The notes beneath the pieces were generated by a model. It was not told where the DNA came from and ran no database searches. It saw only the letters and a list, made by a program, of their open reading frames with translations. A stretch of 18,340 nt of DNA from Prevotellaceae bacterium UBA711 (lineage in GTDB: Bacteria; Bacteroidota; Bacteroidia; Bacteroidales; Bacteroidaceae): positions 1 to 18,340 of the forward strand of contig DBLZ01000038.1 in assembly GCA_002297545.1 (NCBI GenBank), in the 5' to 3' direction. Position 1 is the stretch's first letter; every line of letters starts with the position of its first letter. This document shows, one piece after another, positions 5,856 through 14,775 of this stretch. Made by a program: the position numbers and the translations under genes.

Positions 5856-6671
5856 ATGTTTATCATAAATAGAATCCAGAAGTGGATGGACACGATGGCA
5901 GGGCAGACATTCATGCAGTATGCCTACAGTTGGGGCGCAGCCATAGTTATCTTGGGCACGCTGTTCAAACTAACTCACATGGACGGTGCAAACCTGATGC
6001 TCTTTGTAGGCATGGGCACCGAGGTGTTCGTGTTCATTCTGTCGGGTTTTGAAAGGGTTACCGAAAAGGCTCCCGATACCACACCCGCCAATCAGGTGGT
6101 TTCCGGTACCACGGTATCCGTTCCCGCCGGCACAACTTCCGTGGTGATAGGCGCCCCTGCCGTATCCGGTGTTGACCTGGATCCCGAAGCTCTGGCACAC
6201 GGTGCCGCCCTCAGTGCCGCCGCAGCCAATCTGGCCAGTGCCGGACAGGCAGCAGCCGAGGCACAGCTGGCTTTGTCGCAGCTGAAAGGCGGCGCAGGCA
6301 TGGTGGACCCCGGCAAAATCAGTGCCACCGACCCGGCTGCCATAGAGGAGGCCGTGAAGAACTATGCTACGGAACTGACGGAACTGACCGAGGTGCTGTC
6401 ACGTGTCAAGGACCAGGCCGCACGCATGAGCACCGACAGTGAGGAGATGGAGAACCTCAACCGTACGCTCACCGGCATAGCCACCGTGTATGAGTTGCAG
6501 TTGCGCAACATCAGCAAGCAGGTGAGCACCATAGAGCAAATAGACGAGCAGACACGACGCATGGCCGACCAGATTGCCGAGCTGAACAACGTCTATGCCC
6601 GCATGATACAGGCCCTGACGGTGAACATGGGCGGAGCACAGGGCAATATACCTGCCGCCAACAAGGACTAA
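5856..6671 (+). CDS. porL: T9SS inner-membrane motor protein PorL (GldL)
   Basis: PorL pairs with PorM to form the proton-motive-force-driven rotary motor that powers the T9SS. Two transmembrane helices lie near the N-terminus: about residues 22-38 (YAYSWGAAIVILGTLFK) and 45-64 (ANLMLFVGMGTEVFVFILSG). Lys38 at the end of the first and Glu56 inside the second correspond to the lysine and glutamate known to be essential in GldL for proton use. The rest is cytoplasmic: a Pro/Ala/Val-rich linker, an Ala-rich segment (about 105-150), then a long helical region (about 160-260) with coiled-coil character. The length of 271 residues is normal. It is spaced 25 nt from porM, consistent with co-expression of the motor pair. 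Confidence 0.95.
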   Translation: MFIINRIQKWMDTMAGQTFMQYAYSWGAAIVILGTLFKLTHMDGANLMLFVGMGTEVFVFILSGFERVTEKAPDTTPANQVVSGTTVSVPAGTTSVVIGAPAVSGVDLDPEALAHGAALSAAAANLASAGQAAAEAQLALSQLKGGAGMVDPGKISATDPAAIEEAVKNYATELTELTEVLSRVKDQAARMSTDSEEMENLNRTLTGIATVYELQLRNISKQVSTIEQIDEQTRRMADQIAELNNVYARMIQALTVNMGGAQGNIPAANKD

Positions 6672-6696
6672 GCCGTAGGAACAGATACAAGATGTC

Positions 6697-8250
6697 ATGG
6701 GAAATATAAAGAAGAAAAAGATATCGCCCCGTCAGAAGATGATCAACCTGATGTACGTGGTGCTGATGGCCATGTTGGCCCTGAACGTCAGCAGCGATGT
6801 ACTGAAAGGCTTCGTCCTGGTGGACGAGAAACTTACCCTCAGCACGGAAAATTCGGCACTGGTCAATGAGGAGGTGTACAAGCGCTTTGAACAGCAGTAC
6901 AAGGCCAACCCCGCCAAGGTGAAGACGTGGTATGACAAGGCCATGGATGTCAGGGGCATGACCGACTCTCTCTACAACATGCTGGAGGAACTGAAGCTGG
7001 CCATCGTGAGCAAGAGCGATGGCAAGGATGCCGATGTCCGCAATATCCGCAACATGGAGGACCTGGAGGCAGCCACCCAGGTGATGCTGGCTCCGGGGGT
7101 GGGCAGAGGCAAGGAATTGCACGATGCCATAGTGCAGTATCGCGAACGCATTATGGGCATGCTTGACGACGAGGCCCAGCGCCGTCTGGTAAGCTCCAAC
7201 CTGGATACCGAAGTACCTGCCGAGGCCAGTGCCATGGGCAAGAATTGGCAGGAGTATATGTTCGAGTCCATGCCTACAGCCGCCGCCGTCACACTGTTGA
7301 CCAAGTTGCAAAACGACATCCGATATGCCGAGGGACAGGTGATCCATGGTCTGGAGAACAATATCGACGTCAAGGATGTGAGAGTGAACCAGCTCAATGC
7401 CTACGTCATACCCGGCAGCCGGACCGTGGTGCAGGGAGGCAAGTTCTCGGCCCAGATCATCATGGCCGCCGTGGACACCACGCGCCGTCCCACCATATAC
7501 ATCGGCGGGCAGGAGATAAAGAATGACAACGGCATCTACGAGACCGTTTGCGGAAGAACCGGCGACTTTACCCTGAAAGGCTTCATCGAGACCTTGAACG
7601 GAGAAGGCGAGAAGGTGCGGCGCGACTTTGAACAGAAGTACACCGTGGTGGCTCCAAGCGCCACGCTCAGTGCCGACATCATGAATGTCCTCTATGCCGG
7701 ATACGACAACCCCATCAGTGTCAGTGTGCCCGGTGTGCCCACCAACCACGTTGGCCTCACCATGACGGGCGGCAACCTAAAGCAGACTTCCCCCGGACAC
7801 TATGTGGCTGTGCCCACCAACGTAGGTGGCGAGGCCGAGTTTACCGTCACCGCCAACCAGGAGGGACGGAACCAGGTGATGGGCAAGTTCAAGTACCGTG
7901 TCCGCAAGTTGCCCGACCCCACAGCGTACATCCCCGCAGGCGAGAACCGCTTCATGGGAGGCAAACTCTCAAAGCAGCAGCTGATGGCCGCCGAGGGAAT
8001 AGGAGCCGCCATAGACGACGGCCTGCTGAACATTCCATTCAGAGTGAAAGGCTTCGAGACGGTATTCTTCGACAATCTCGGCAATGCCGTGCCCGAGGTG
8101 AGCGCTGGAGCAGGCTTCACCGACCGACAGAAGAACATGATGCGCGGCCTGTCGCGTGGCAAGCGGTTCTTCATAACCAAGATACGCGCCCAGGGCCCCG
8201 ACGGCATAGAACGTACGCTCAATGGCGCCATGGAAGTGATAGTGAACTGA
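6697..8250 (+). CDS. porM: T9SS motor and periplasmic shaft protein PorM (GldM)
   Basis: PorM forms a dimer anchored by one N-terminal helix in the PorL pentamer and reaches across the periplasm to contact the PorK/PorN ring. The short cytoplasmic tail MGNIKKKKISPRQ is followed by a transmembrane segment at about residues 15-32 (MINLMYVVLMAMLALNVS); Arg12 sits just before it, as in characterised GldM. The next ~180 residues are helical (D1 domain), followed by three beta-rich modules, consistent with the known D2-D4 architecture; examples are AYVIPGSRTVVQGGKFSAQI and the segment around ADIMNVLYAGYDNPISVSVPG. The late motif PDPTAYI is also family-typical. At 517 residues it is full length. It starts 25 nt after porL with no Shine-Dalgarno sequence. 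Confidence 0.95.
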   Translation: MGNIKKKKISPRQKMINLMYVVLMAMLALNVSSDVLKGFVLVDEKLTLSTENSALVNEEVYKRFEQQYKANPAKVKTWYDKAMDVRGMTDSLYNMLEELKLAIVSKSDGKDADVRNIRNMEDLEAATQVMLAPGVGRGKELHDAIVQYRERIMGMLDDEAQRRLVSSNLDTEVPAEASAMGKNWQEYMFESMPTAAAVTLLTKLQNDIRYAEGQVIHGLENNIDVKDVRVNQLNAYVIPGSRTVVQGGKFSAQIIMAAVDTTRRPTIYIGGQEIKNDNGIYETVCGRTGDFTLKGFIETLNGEGEKVRRDFEQKYTVVAPSATLSADIMNVLYAGYDNPISVSVPGVPTNHVGLTMTGGNLKQTSPGHYVAVPTNVGGEAEFTVTANQEGRNQVMGKFKYRVRKLPDPTAYIPAGENRFMGGKLSKQQLMAAEGIGAAIDDGLLNIPFRVKGFETVFFDNLGNAVPEVSAGAGFTDRQKNMMRGLSRGKRFFITKIRAQGPDGIERTLNGAMEVIVN

Positions 8251-8341
8251 CACGGCCTGTGTAACCACTGCTCTCGGACCATGCCGAGTGGTGCCTGGAG
8301 CAATATAGATACAGAAATACACACATATATAAGCGAAATAC

Positions 8342-9412
8342 ATGATGAAACGATTGTTTCTGATACTGATGATGGCAGGCTTGGCAGGCAGCATCTGTGC
8401 CCAGCCCGCAAAGCGTCGTGTGACAACAAGCAATACGGTCGCCCAGCGTGGCACAACCAGGACACAGACCAGGACACAGACGGACCGTGCATCACTTTTG
8501 TTCCCCGTGAAGCAGAACATGCCCGAGGACGTGGTGTGGAAGCGCGATATCTATCGCACGCTTGACCTCACGAAGGATGCCAACTCCCCGCTGTACTATC
8601 CCGTGGAACCGCGCGGACGTCAGGTCAATCTATTTACGTATGTCTTCCATCTGATACTGACCGGTCGGGTGAACGCCTACACGTACAAACTGGACGGCGT
8701 GGAGAGCTTCGATTCCAAGGACCGCATGGAGGTGCGCGACCTGCTGGACCGTTACAGCATATACTACGAGGAAAAGGACGGCAAGCTCAGTGTGGAGAAC
8801 AACGACATTCCCTCGGCCGAGGTCACCCGCTACTATATCAAGGAGAGTGTGTATCTGGACCAGCGTACCGGCTCGTTCTCTACACGTGTCACCGCTCTTT
8901 GCCCGGTGCTTATGCGCGGCGCCGATGACTTTGGCGGCGAAGCTACACCGTATCCCCTCTTCTGGCTCAACTATGATGAGGTCTCTCCCTGGCTGGCCCG
9001 TCTGCCCATCATGGCAAGCAACCTCAACAACGTCAGCAACATGACTGCCGAGGACTACTTTGCCATGAACCGTTACGACGGCAAGATATACAAGACCAAC
9101 AACCTGCAGGGACGCGCCCTGGCCAATTACTGTCCCACGGACTCCGCCATGGTCAAGGAGCAGAAGCGCATAGAGAAGGAGATTGTGGACTTTGAGGAAG
9201 GTGTGTGGGGTCACATGAGCCATGAGGACAGTCTGCGTGCCGCCCGCGAGGACAGCATCCAGGCCACCAAGCCCTCTGCACGCAAGGTCTCTGCCCGTCA
9301 GTCGGGCTCACGTCGCCAGTCCACCGTCACCAAGGCTCCCAAGCAGAAGCGCAGCGGTGGCTCCGGCTCATCCGGTGCGGCTCGTGTCAGCGTGCGCCGT
9401 CAGAGAAGGTAA
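8342..9412 (+). CDS. porN: T9SS ring protein PorN (GldN)
   Basis: PorN is the periplasmic partner of PorK in the T9SS ring and the contact point for PorM. The start is the tandem ATGATG at 8342/8345, followed by a signal peptide MKRLFLILMMAGLAGSICA with probable cleavage before Gln21. A short basic, Thr/Gln-rich segment leads into the GldN domain (about residues 55-290), which includes VVWKRDIYRTLDL near its start and YDGKIYKTNNLQGRAL late. The last ~47 residues (310-356) are a Ser/Arg/Lys/Gly-rich tail with almost no hydrophobic residues, ending RVSVRRQRR; it looks disordered and strongly basic. A 91-nt A/T-rich leader separates it from porM. It is the last gene of porPKLMN. Confidence 0.93.
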   Translation: MMKRLFLILMMAGLAGSICAQPAKRRVTTSNTVAQRGTTRTQTRTQTDRASLLFPVKQNMPEDVVWKRDIYRTLDLTKDANSPLYYPVEPRGRQVNLFTYVFHLILTGRVNAYTYKLDGVESFDSKDRMEVRDLLDRYSIYYEEKDGKLSVENNDIPSAEVTRYYIKESVYLDQRTGSFSTRVTALCPVLMRGADDFGGEATPYPLFWLNYDEVSPWLARLPIMASNLNNVSNMTAEDYFAMNRYDGKIYKTNNLQGRALANYCPTDSAMVKEQKRIEKEIVDFEEGVWGHMSHEDSLRAAREDSIQATKPSARKVSARQSGSRRQSTVTKAPKQKRSGGSGSSGAARVSVRRQRR

Positions 9413-9446
9413 CACATGAGCTAACCAATAACCATCAATATCAATT

Positions 9447-10049
9447 ATGATCAAGAGATTATTCCTGACACTTCTGGTCGCCCTAACGGTGGCCGGTGTT
9501 CATGCACAGAAGACCAAGTACCTGGCCTGGGGTGTTGAGGCCGGTGTGAATTTCAACAAGATGTCTTTCGCCAGCGAGGACTTCAAGAGCGACAACCGTG
9601 CGGGCTTCTTTGTGGGTCCCAAGGCCAAGTTCAGAGTTCCCATCCTGGGTTTCGGCGCCGATGCCGCCGTGCTCTATAGCCTGAACAGCGCCAAGTTCAA
9701 CAATAGGAGCCGCAATCTCTCGTACCTGGAGATACCGTTGAACGTGCGCTATTCCTTTGACCTCCGCATCCTCGCCCTCTATCTGGCCACAGGTCCCCAG
9801 TACAACTACTGCCTCAGCGGCAGCGGCACTCTCGAGGAACTGTATGGTAGCCGTCTGGAGGACTATTCCCGCTCCACATGGGGATGGAACGTAGGCGGTG
9901 GCGTGGAGATACTCAACCGCTTGCAGGTGGGCCTGACCTATACCATACCTATCAGCAGCAGCGGTGAGCTGAGTGCTGCGAACATGGCCAACGTCTTCAC
10001 CAACTTCAAGCAGAAGACTTTCAAGATCCGCTTGGCCTACTACTTCTAA
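9447..10049 (+). CDS. Small outer-membrane beta-barrel protein (PorT-like family)
   Basis: This 200-residue protein has a clear signal peptide (MIKRLFLTLLVALTVAGVHA, cleavage before Gln21), then AWGVEAGVNFNKMSF, the usual opening of Bacteroidota outer-membrane barrels of the OMP_b-brl/PorT type. Alternating strands follow, among them GFFVGPKAKFRVP, LSYLEIPLNVRYSF and WGWNVGGGVEI. It ends with FKIRLAYYF, an aromatic C-terminus suited to the BAM complex. The size suggests an eight-stranded barrel. It begins 34 nt after porN and is probably co-transcribed with the T9SS genes. A link to T9SS (for example a PorT-like assembly role) is possible, but the family is large and diverse and I would not name it porT from sequence alone. 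Confidence 0.85.
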   Translation: MIKRLFLTLLVALTVAGVHAQKTKYLAWGVEAGVNFNKMSFASEDFKSDNRAGFFVGPKAKFRVPILGFGADAAVLYSLNSAKFNNRSRNLSYLEIPLNVRYSFDLRILALYLATGPQYNYCLSGSGTLEELYGSRLEDYSRSTWGWNVGGGVEILNRLQVGLTYTIPISSSGELSAANMANVFTNFKQKTFKIRLAYYF

Positions 10050-10091
10050 CATCACGGCACCCTGTTGCGGGTCACACCCGCTTTGCCCCAC

Positions 10092-12383
10092 ATGTACGCA
10101 GACTGTATAGTACCGCTCCCTTTGGAGGGAGTCTTCACCTATAATGTACCTGCCCACCTCGACCGGAAGGTCAGGGTGGGTAGCCGCGTAAATGTGCCCT
10201 TCGGTCAGAAGAAGCAATACACCGCCATCGTCGCCGAGCTGCACGATCGCCGCCCGTCCTATGCCACGAAGGACATATTGGACGCCCCCGATGACGAGGT
10301 TATGCTGCTGCCCGGGCAGTTGCGCCTGTGGCAATGGGTGGCCGAATACTATATGTGCACCCTGGGCGAGGTGTACAAAGCTGCCATACCGTCGGGCCTG
10401 AAGGAGCAGGACGGCGTGGTGCGCTATCGCCCCAAGACTGTGGATTGCGTCCGTATAGGCAAGGATTATTTTGATGCCATCCGCCTTAACGCCATACTTG
10501 CCACCCTGCGCCGTTCGCCCAAGCAGCAGCTGATAGTGACGCGCTACATTGAGCTTTCAGGCCTCAGTGCCGCCCTCACGCTTCGCAACACCTCCCTGCT
10601 GAAGGAGATCACGCGCGAGGAGCTGCTGAAGGCCGCCTCCTGTTCTTCCGCCGTGTTGAAGTCCGTCTGCGAGCGCGGACTCTTAGAGGAATACGAGAAG
10701 ACCGTGGAACGCATTCCCACGGAGTCCATCCCCACATCTCTCCTGCTCCAGCCGCTTTCCCCTGCCCAGCAGCAGGCTCACGACGACGTTATCAGACAAT
10801 GGGAACGGCATGATGTGTGTCTGTTGCACGGCGTCACATCCAGCGGCAAGACGGAGATCTACATCCACCTCATCAGCCGTGCCTTGGCCGAAGGCAAGCA
10901 GGTTCTGTACATGCTGCCCGAGATTGTACTCACCAGCCAGCTGACCGACCGCCTGCGCCGCGTATTCGGCGACCGCCTGGGCGTGTACCACAGCCGCTAT
11001 ACCGATGCGGAGCGGGTGGAGGTCTACCGCAAGCAGGTATCGGACCACCCTTACGATATAATAGTGGGCGTGCGGAGCAGCGTTCTGCTGCCTTTCCGCA
11101 ACCTTGGTCTGGTCATAGTGGACGAGGAGCACGAGTCCAGTTTCAAGCAGGCCGAACCCGCACCGCGCTACCACGGCCGCAGCGTGGCACTGGTGATGGC
11201 ACGTATGGCCGGGGCCAAGGCTCTCCTCGGCACAGCCACCCCGTCTGTGGAGACATACCACAATGCCCTCAGCGGCAAGTATGGTTACGTTTCCCTCACA
11301 ACGCGCTATGGCAACGTGTGTCTGCCGGAGATCATTCCCGTGGATATCGCCGAGATGAAGCGCAAGAAGTTGATGAACGGTCCCTTCTCGCCGCAACTTC
11401 TTGGCGAGATGCGTGCCACTCTGGAACGTGGCGAACAGATAATCCTGTTCCAGAACCGCCGCGGCTTTGCTCCCGTCATGGAGTGCAACGTATGCGGATG
11501 GGTGCCCCGCTGTCCCCATTGCGACGTGGGGCTGACCCTCCACCAGCGTTCCGCCAGTCTCGTCTGTCACTATTGCGGTTTCTCCAGTCCCATGCCCCTG
11601 CACTGCCCGCAATGCGAGGGCGACCGCCTGGGCAGCAAGGGCTATGGCACAGAGCGTATCGAGGACGAGCTGACCAACCTGTTCCCCGAGGCACGTGTGG
11701 CGCGCATGGATCTCGACACCACACGCAGTCGTGCGGCCTACGAGGGCATCATACGCGACTTCCGCCTCGGACACACCGACATCCTCATAGGCACGCAGAT
11801 GGTCACCAAGGGGCTGGACTTCCGCAATGTCACCCTCGTGGGTGTGCTTAATGCCAGCACACTGCTGAACCAGCCCGATTTCCGCAGTTACGAACGCGCT
11901 TACCAGATGCTCACCCAGGTGGCCGGCCGTGCCGGCCGCTCTCCGCGGACTGCCGATGGTACGGCGCGTCGCGGGCGTGTTATCCTACAGGTTCACGACG
12001 CCATGCAGCCCACCATAGCCCAGGTTGTGCGTGGGGACTATGAGGCCATGTATCGTACGCAGATGGAGGAAAGGCAGATGTTCTGCTATCCTCCCTGTTG
12101 TCGCCTTGTTTATGTCTATATGAAGCATCGCCAGGAGTCGGTTTTGGAACATCTGGCTGGCGAGATGGCTCAATTGCTGAGGCGTGTCTTCGGACAGCGT
12201 GTTCTTGGTCCGGACATGCCACCGGTGCCCCGCGTGCAATCCATGTATATACGCAAGGTGCTTGTCAAGTTGGAGCCTGAGGCCAATATGTCCGAAGCCC
12301 GCCGCCGTTTGCGCGAGATACAGGCGTACCTGTTGGCCAAGCCCGAGTATCGTGCGGCACAACTCTATTACGACGTGGACTGA
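10092..12383 (+). CDS. priA: Primosomal replication restart helicase PriA
   Basis: PriA is a superfamily-2 3'-5' DNA helicase that binds abandoned replication forks and reloads the replisome. I prefer the ATG at 10092 (763 residues, MYADCIVPLPLEGVFTYNVP). The frame opens earlier at a TTG (10065), but the family starts at the -VxxPLxxxFtY- motif. Walker A is GVTSSGKT (247-254) and the DEEH box is at 344-347. Eight zinc-binding cysteines are at 465, 468, 474, 477, 492, 495, 505 and 508, and motif VI is QVAGRAGR (609-616). All key residues are present. It follows the barrel gene by 42 nt and may share the upstream transcript, although its role is housekeeping. It converges with the phosphodiesterase gene downstream. 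Confidence 0.97.
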   Translation: MYADCIVPLPLEGVFTYNVPAHLDRKVRVGSRVNVPFGQKKQYTAIVAELHDRRPSYATKDILDAPDDEVMLLPGQLRLWQWVAEYYMCTLGEVYKAAIPSGLKEQDGVVRYRPKTVDCVRIGKDYFDAIRLNAILATLRRSPKQQLIVTRYIELSGLSAALTLRNTSLLKEITREELLKAASCSSAVLKSVCERGLLEEYEKTVERIPTESIPTSLLLQPLSPAQQQAHDDVIRQWERHDVCLLHGVTSSGKTEIYIHLISRALAEGKQVLYMLPEIVLTSQLTDRLRRVFGDRLGVYHSRYTDAERVEVYRKQVSDHPYDIIVGVRSSVLLPFRNLGLVIVDEEHESSFKQAEPAPRYHGRSVALVMARMAGAKALLGTATPSVETYHNALSGKYGYVSLTTRYGNVCLPEIIPVDIAEMKRKKLMNGPFSPQLLGEMRATLERGEQIILFQNRRGFAPVMECNVCGWVPRCPHCDVGLTLHQRSASLVCHYCGFSSPMPLHCPQCEGDRLGSKGYGTERIEDELTNLFPEARVARMDLDTTRSRAAYEGIIRDFRLGHTDILIGTQMVTKGLDFRNVTLVGVLNASTLLNQPDFRSYERAYQMLTQVAGRAGRSPRTADGTARRGRVILQVHDAMQPTIAQVVRGDYEAMYRTQMEERQMFCYPPCCRLVYVYMKHRQESVLEHLAGEMAQLLRRVFGQRVLGPDMPPVPRVQSMYIRKVLVKLEPEANMSEARRRLREIQAYLLAKPEYRAAQLYYDVD

Positions 12384-12419
12384 GGGGGGAGGTCAGGCTT
12401 TCCGCGTCAGCCCGGAATA

Positions 12420-12447
12420 ATGGATGCGCCGGAACGGCGCACTCCAT
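12420..12447. terminator. Stem-loop between convergent genes
   Basis: ATGGATGCGCCG pairs with CGGCGCACTCCAT across a 3-nt loop (GAA), with one bulged base. It sits in the 131-bp gap between the ends of priA (+) and the phosphodiesterase gene (-). It could stop transcription from both sides. No U-run follows in either direction, so an intrinsic terminator is not proven. Confidence 0.45.
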
Positions 12448-12514
12448 CCTTGCCATGTAGTGATTGCCGCGTACTCCGTAGCCGCACAGATGAGGTGTGT
12501 CAAAATATGGGCGC

Positions 12515-14578
12515 TTACTTCTTCAGCTCGGGATACTGCACACGTGTGTGGTATATCGTGCGCAACTTGTCCTTGAGCACTTCCTTGGCGCTCTCTATGT
12601 CCTGGAACGTGATGGGAGCCTCGCGGAAGTGGCCGTCTGCCAACTGAGACTCCACTATCTTGTTCACGAGGTCCGAGATGCTCTCCTCCGTGATATCCTT
12701 CAGGCTGCGGCTTGCGGCCTCCACGGCATCGCACATCATCAGAATGGCCTGTTCCATTGTCTGCGGTTCGGGACCGTCGTAGGTGAAGTTGGCCGGATCC
12801 ACTTCCTTTTCGGGGCACTTGTTGCATGCCTGGATGTAGAAGTATTTGGTCATGCTGCGTCCGTGATGCGTGGCTATGAAGTCGCGTATGACCTGAGGCA
12901 GTTTGTTCTTCTCGGCCAAGGCCACGCCCTCACGCACGTGGCTGATTATGATCTGTGCTGATTGTGTCTCTGTGAGCCTGTCGTGTGGGTTCATGCCTTT
13001 CTGGTTCTCGGTGAAGAAGGCTGCATGGCGTATCTTGCCTATGTCATGGTAGAGGGCACCGGTACGCACCAGCTGGCTCTTGGCTCCAAGTTTTTCCGCC
13101 ACGGCAGCGGCCAGGTTGGCCACCTGCATGCTGTGCTGGAAGGTGCCGGGCGCCTGCTCCGACATGCTGCGCAGCAGGGGATTGTTGGCATTGGACAGTT
13201 CGATAAGGGTGACGTTGCTGGTGAAGCCGAAGATGCGTTCTATGGGGATGAGCAGCAAGTAGGATATCATCAGCAGCAGACTGCTGGCTATGATGTTGTA
13301 CAGGTCGGTATAGTCTGCATCTTCCACGAACAGGGCCTTATCGTTGAGAAACTGCAGACACACGTATGTCAGTATGGATACACCCAGTACGGCCAGTATG
13401 GCGCTTACGAGTTCAGACCTCTGTGTCAGTTCCCTCAGCGTGATGATTGCTGTCAGGCCGGCCAATGTCTCGATGATGATGAAGTCGGCAGGGCGCGGCA
13501 CGGCCACGGCGCACAGCAGTATCATCATCAGGTGAGTGATGAAGGCCGTGCGGCTGTCCATGAAGATGCGCATGAAAATGGGGGTGATGCAGTAGGGCAG
13601 CATGTAGGGGTTGCCTATGCCGTGCCCCACCAGCGTGAAGGCAAGCAGTGGAAAGAGGATGGACAGGGTGCAGGTCAGCAGCATGCTGCGCGTGCTGGCC
13701 AGATAATCGTTGCGGAACTGTTGGAAGTACAGCAACAGCAGGATGACTATCAGTCCCGTGTATATCGTTTGCCACAGCAGGGTCAGCAGGATCTCGGTGG
13801 TGGACTTCTCCTTCTCGCCCATGTGTTGCATCATGCTCTCCAGGATGAGGAAGGTGTTAGGACCGATGATTTCGCCGCGGTCCACAATCTTCTGTCCCAC
13901 GATCACCTGGCCGATGTAGGGGGTGATCATGCTTTCCAACTCCATGAGCTGTTGCTCGCTCTTCTTACTGTCGTAGGAGAGGTTGGCTGTGAGAAAGTCG
14001 TTAAGATTGCATTTCAGCAGGTCTTCGCGTCTGTACATCGTGCTGTCGGCCATCTGCATCAGTTCCTCGTAGGCTGTCTTGGGCGAATAGATTTCATTCG
14101 TAGGCCGTATGGCCGAGACGTTGCCTTTTATGACTCGTATGGCATTGGCATGCTGTGTGTTGACCAGGTTGTAGTCTTCTCCGGAGACAATGCCGTTGTC
14201 GTAGATCTCCATCAGCCTTGTGGTGATGTGTTTTTCGAAATGGGCCGGCACATGCTGCGCCAGCGAGGTCTTGAAGACTTTGTGCCATTCCGCTATCATG
14301 CTGTCCGCCTTGTTGGCGTCGTAGTTGAAGTACGGCTCATAGTAGTGTACTATGCTGTCCTTCTCCTTCTGCAGCTGTGTCTCGCTCTTCAGCACTGGGA
14401 AGCTGTCCTTGGCTATCAGCGTTGCATAGTCCCACACTCCTCCTTCGTGATAGTAGTACGTGCGCACTCTTTCGCGCGGCATAAAGGCCACCAGCAGTAC
14501 TATGATGGCCGTAACGGACAGGTAACGCACGATGTAGTCGCGCTGTGTCCATTTGTTGCGATGGTTGAATCTGCTCAT
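12515..14578 (-). CDS. 7TM-HD cyclic di-AMP phosphodiesterase (PgpH family)
   Basis: This is a membrane-bound HD-domain phosphohydrolase predicted to hydrolyse cyclic di-AMP, by analogy with Listeria PgpH. I choose the ATG at 14578 (687 residues, MSRFNHRNKWTQRD), because an upstream in-frame ATG at 14626 would place a promoter-like element inside the gene. Layout: an N-terminal transmembrane helix (YLSVTAIIVLLVAFM), a large extracytoplasmic 7TMR-HDED domain to about residue 260, seven closely spaced transmembrane segments, then a cytoplasmic HD domain. Metal ligands include His482 (in GTFQHSMQ), His511-Asp512 (in ALYHDIGK) and histidines in ISHVREG and IATHHGRS. The C-terminus is helical and ends RVQYPELKK. 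It is transcribed toward priA; no di-AMP cyclase gene is nearby. Confidence 0.9.
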   Translation of the reverse strand: MSRFNHRNKWTQRDYIVRYLSVTAIIVLLVAFMPRERVRTYYYHEGGVWDYATLIAKDSFPVLKSETQLQKEKDSIVHYYEPYFNYDANKADSMIAEWHKVFKTSLAQHVPAHFEKHITTRLMEIYDNGIVSGEDYNLVNTQHANAIRVIKGNVSAIRPTNEIYSPKTAYEELMQMADSTMYRREDLLKCNLNDFLTANLSYDSKKSEQQLMELESMITPYIGQVIVGQKIVDRGEIIGPNTFLILESMMQHMGEKEKSTTEILLTLLWQTIYTGLIVILLLLYFQQFRNDYLASTRSMLLTCTLSILFPLLAFTLVGHGIGNPYMLPYCITPIFMRIFMDSRTAFITHLMMILLCAVAVPRPADFIIIETLAGLTAIITLRELTQRSELVSAILAVLGVSILTYVCLQFLNDKALFVEDADYTDLYNIIASSLLLMISYLLLIPIERIFGFTSNVTLIELSNANNPLLRSMSEQAPGTFQHSMQVANLAAAVAEKLGAKSQLVRTGALYHDIGKIRHAAFFTENQKGMNPHDRLTETQSAQIIISHVREGVALAEKNKLPQVIRDFIATHHGRSMTKYFYIQACNKCPEKEVDPANFTYDGPEPQTMEQAILMMCDAVEAASRSLKDITEESISDLVNKIVESQLADGHFREAPITFQDIESAKEVLKDKLRTIYHTRVQYPELKK

Positions 14579-14601
14579 CTTCTTAGGTGTCTTACGGGGT
14601 A

Positions 14602-14609
14602 CGAAGTTA
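14602..14609 (-). promoter_or_regulatory. Weak -7 element for the phosphodiesterase gene
   Basis: Read on the - strand this is TAACTTCG, one mismatch from TAnnTTTG, 23 nt upstream of the chosen ATG at 14578. No -33 element is found at normal spacing. It supports the downstream start only weakly. Confidence 0.3.
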
Positions 14610-14660
14610 CAAAAAATATATGACATAGCCCTTTTCTTGAGGGCAAAAAGGCATATAAAA

Positions 14661-14697
14661 CAAGTCGGACAAGTCGGATGGATGGGACTTGTCTGAC
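14661..14697. repeat. Short direct and inverted repeat (GTCGGACAAGTC)
   Basis: CAAGTCGGA is repeated in tandem at 14661-14678 (9-bp unit). GTCGGACAAGTC (14664-14675) pairs with GACTTGTCTGAC (14686-14697) with one mismatch and a 10-nt loop. It lies in the 197-bp gap between the two - strand genes. Confidence 0.55.
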
Positions 14698-14730
14698 GGG
14701 TCGGACGAAAGGTGGCTGAGCAGTATCAGA

Positions 14731-14766
14731 CCTGCACTCGGCAGGCTGAGGGCCGCCAAGTGCAGG
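14731..14766 (-). terminator. Hairpin downstream of the acyltransferase gene
   Basis: CCTGCACTCGGC (14731-14742) pairs with GCCAAGTGCAGG (14755-14766) over 12 bp with a single C:A or, on the transcribed - strand, G:U-type position, and a 12-nt loop. It begins 9 nt after the acyltransferase stop on the - strand. Its position and strength suit a transcription end or 3' stabilising hairpin, but no U-tract follows. Confidence 0.5.
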
Positions 14767-14775
14767 AAGTGAGGG

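Noticed and set aside
10065..10091. TTG start for PriA nine residues upstream
   Set aside because: The ATG at 10092 matches the usual PriA N-terminus and lies in a clean position after the barrel gene.
12962..14623. 553-residue open frame on the + strand
   Set aside because: It is the antisense of the 7TM-HD phosphodiesterase gene, rich in Gln, His and Gly, without domain features.
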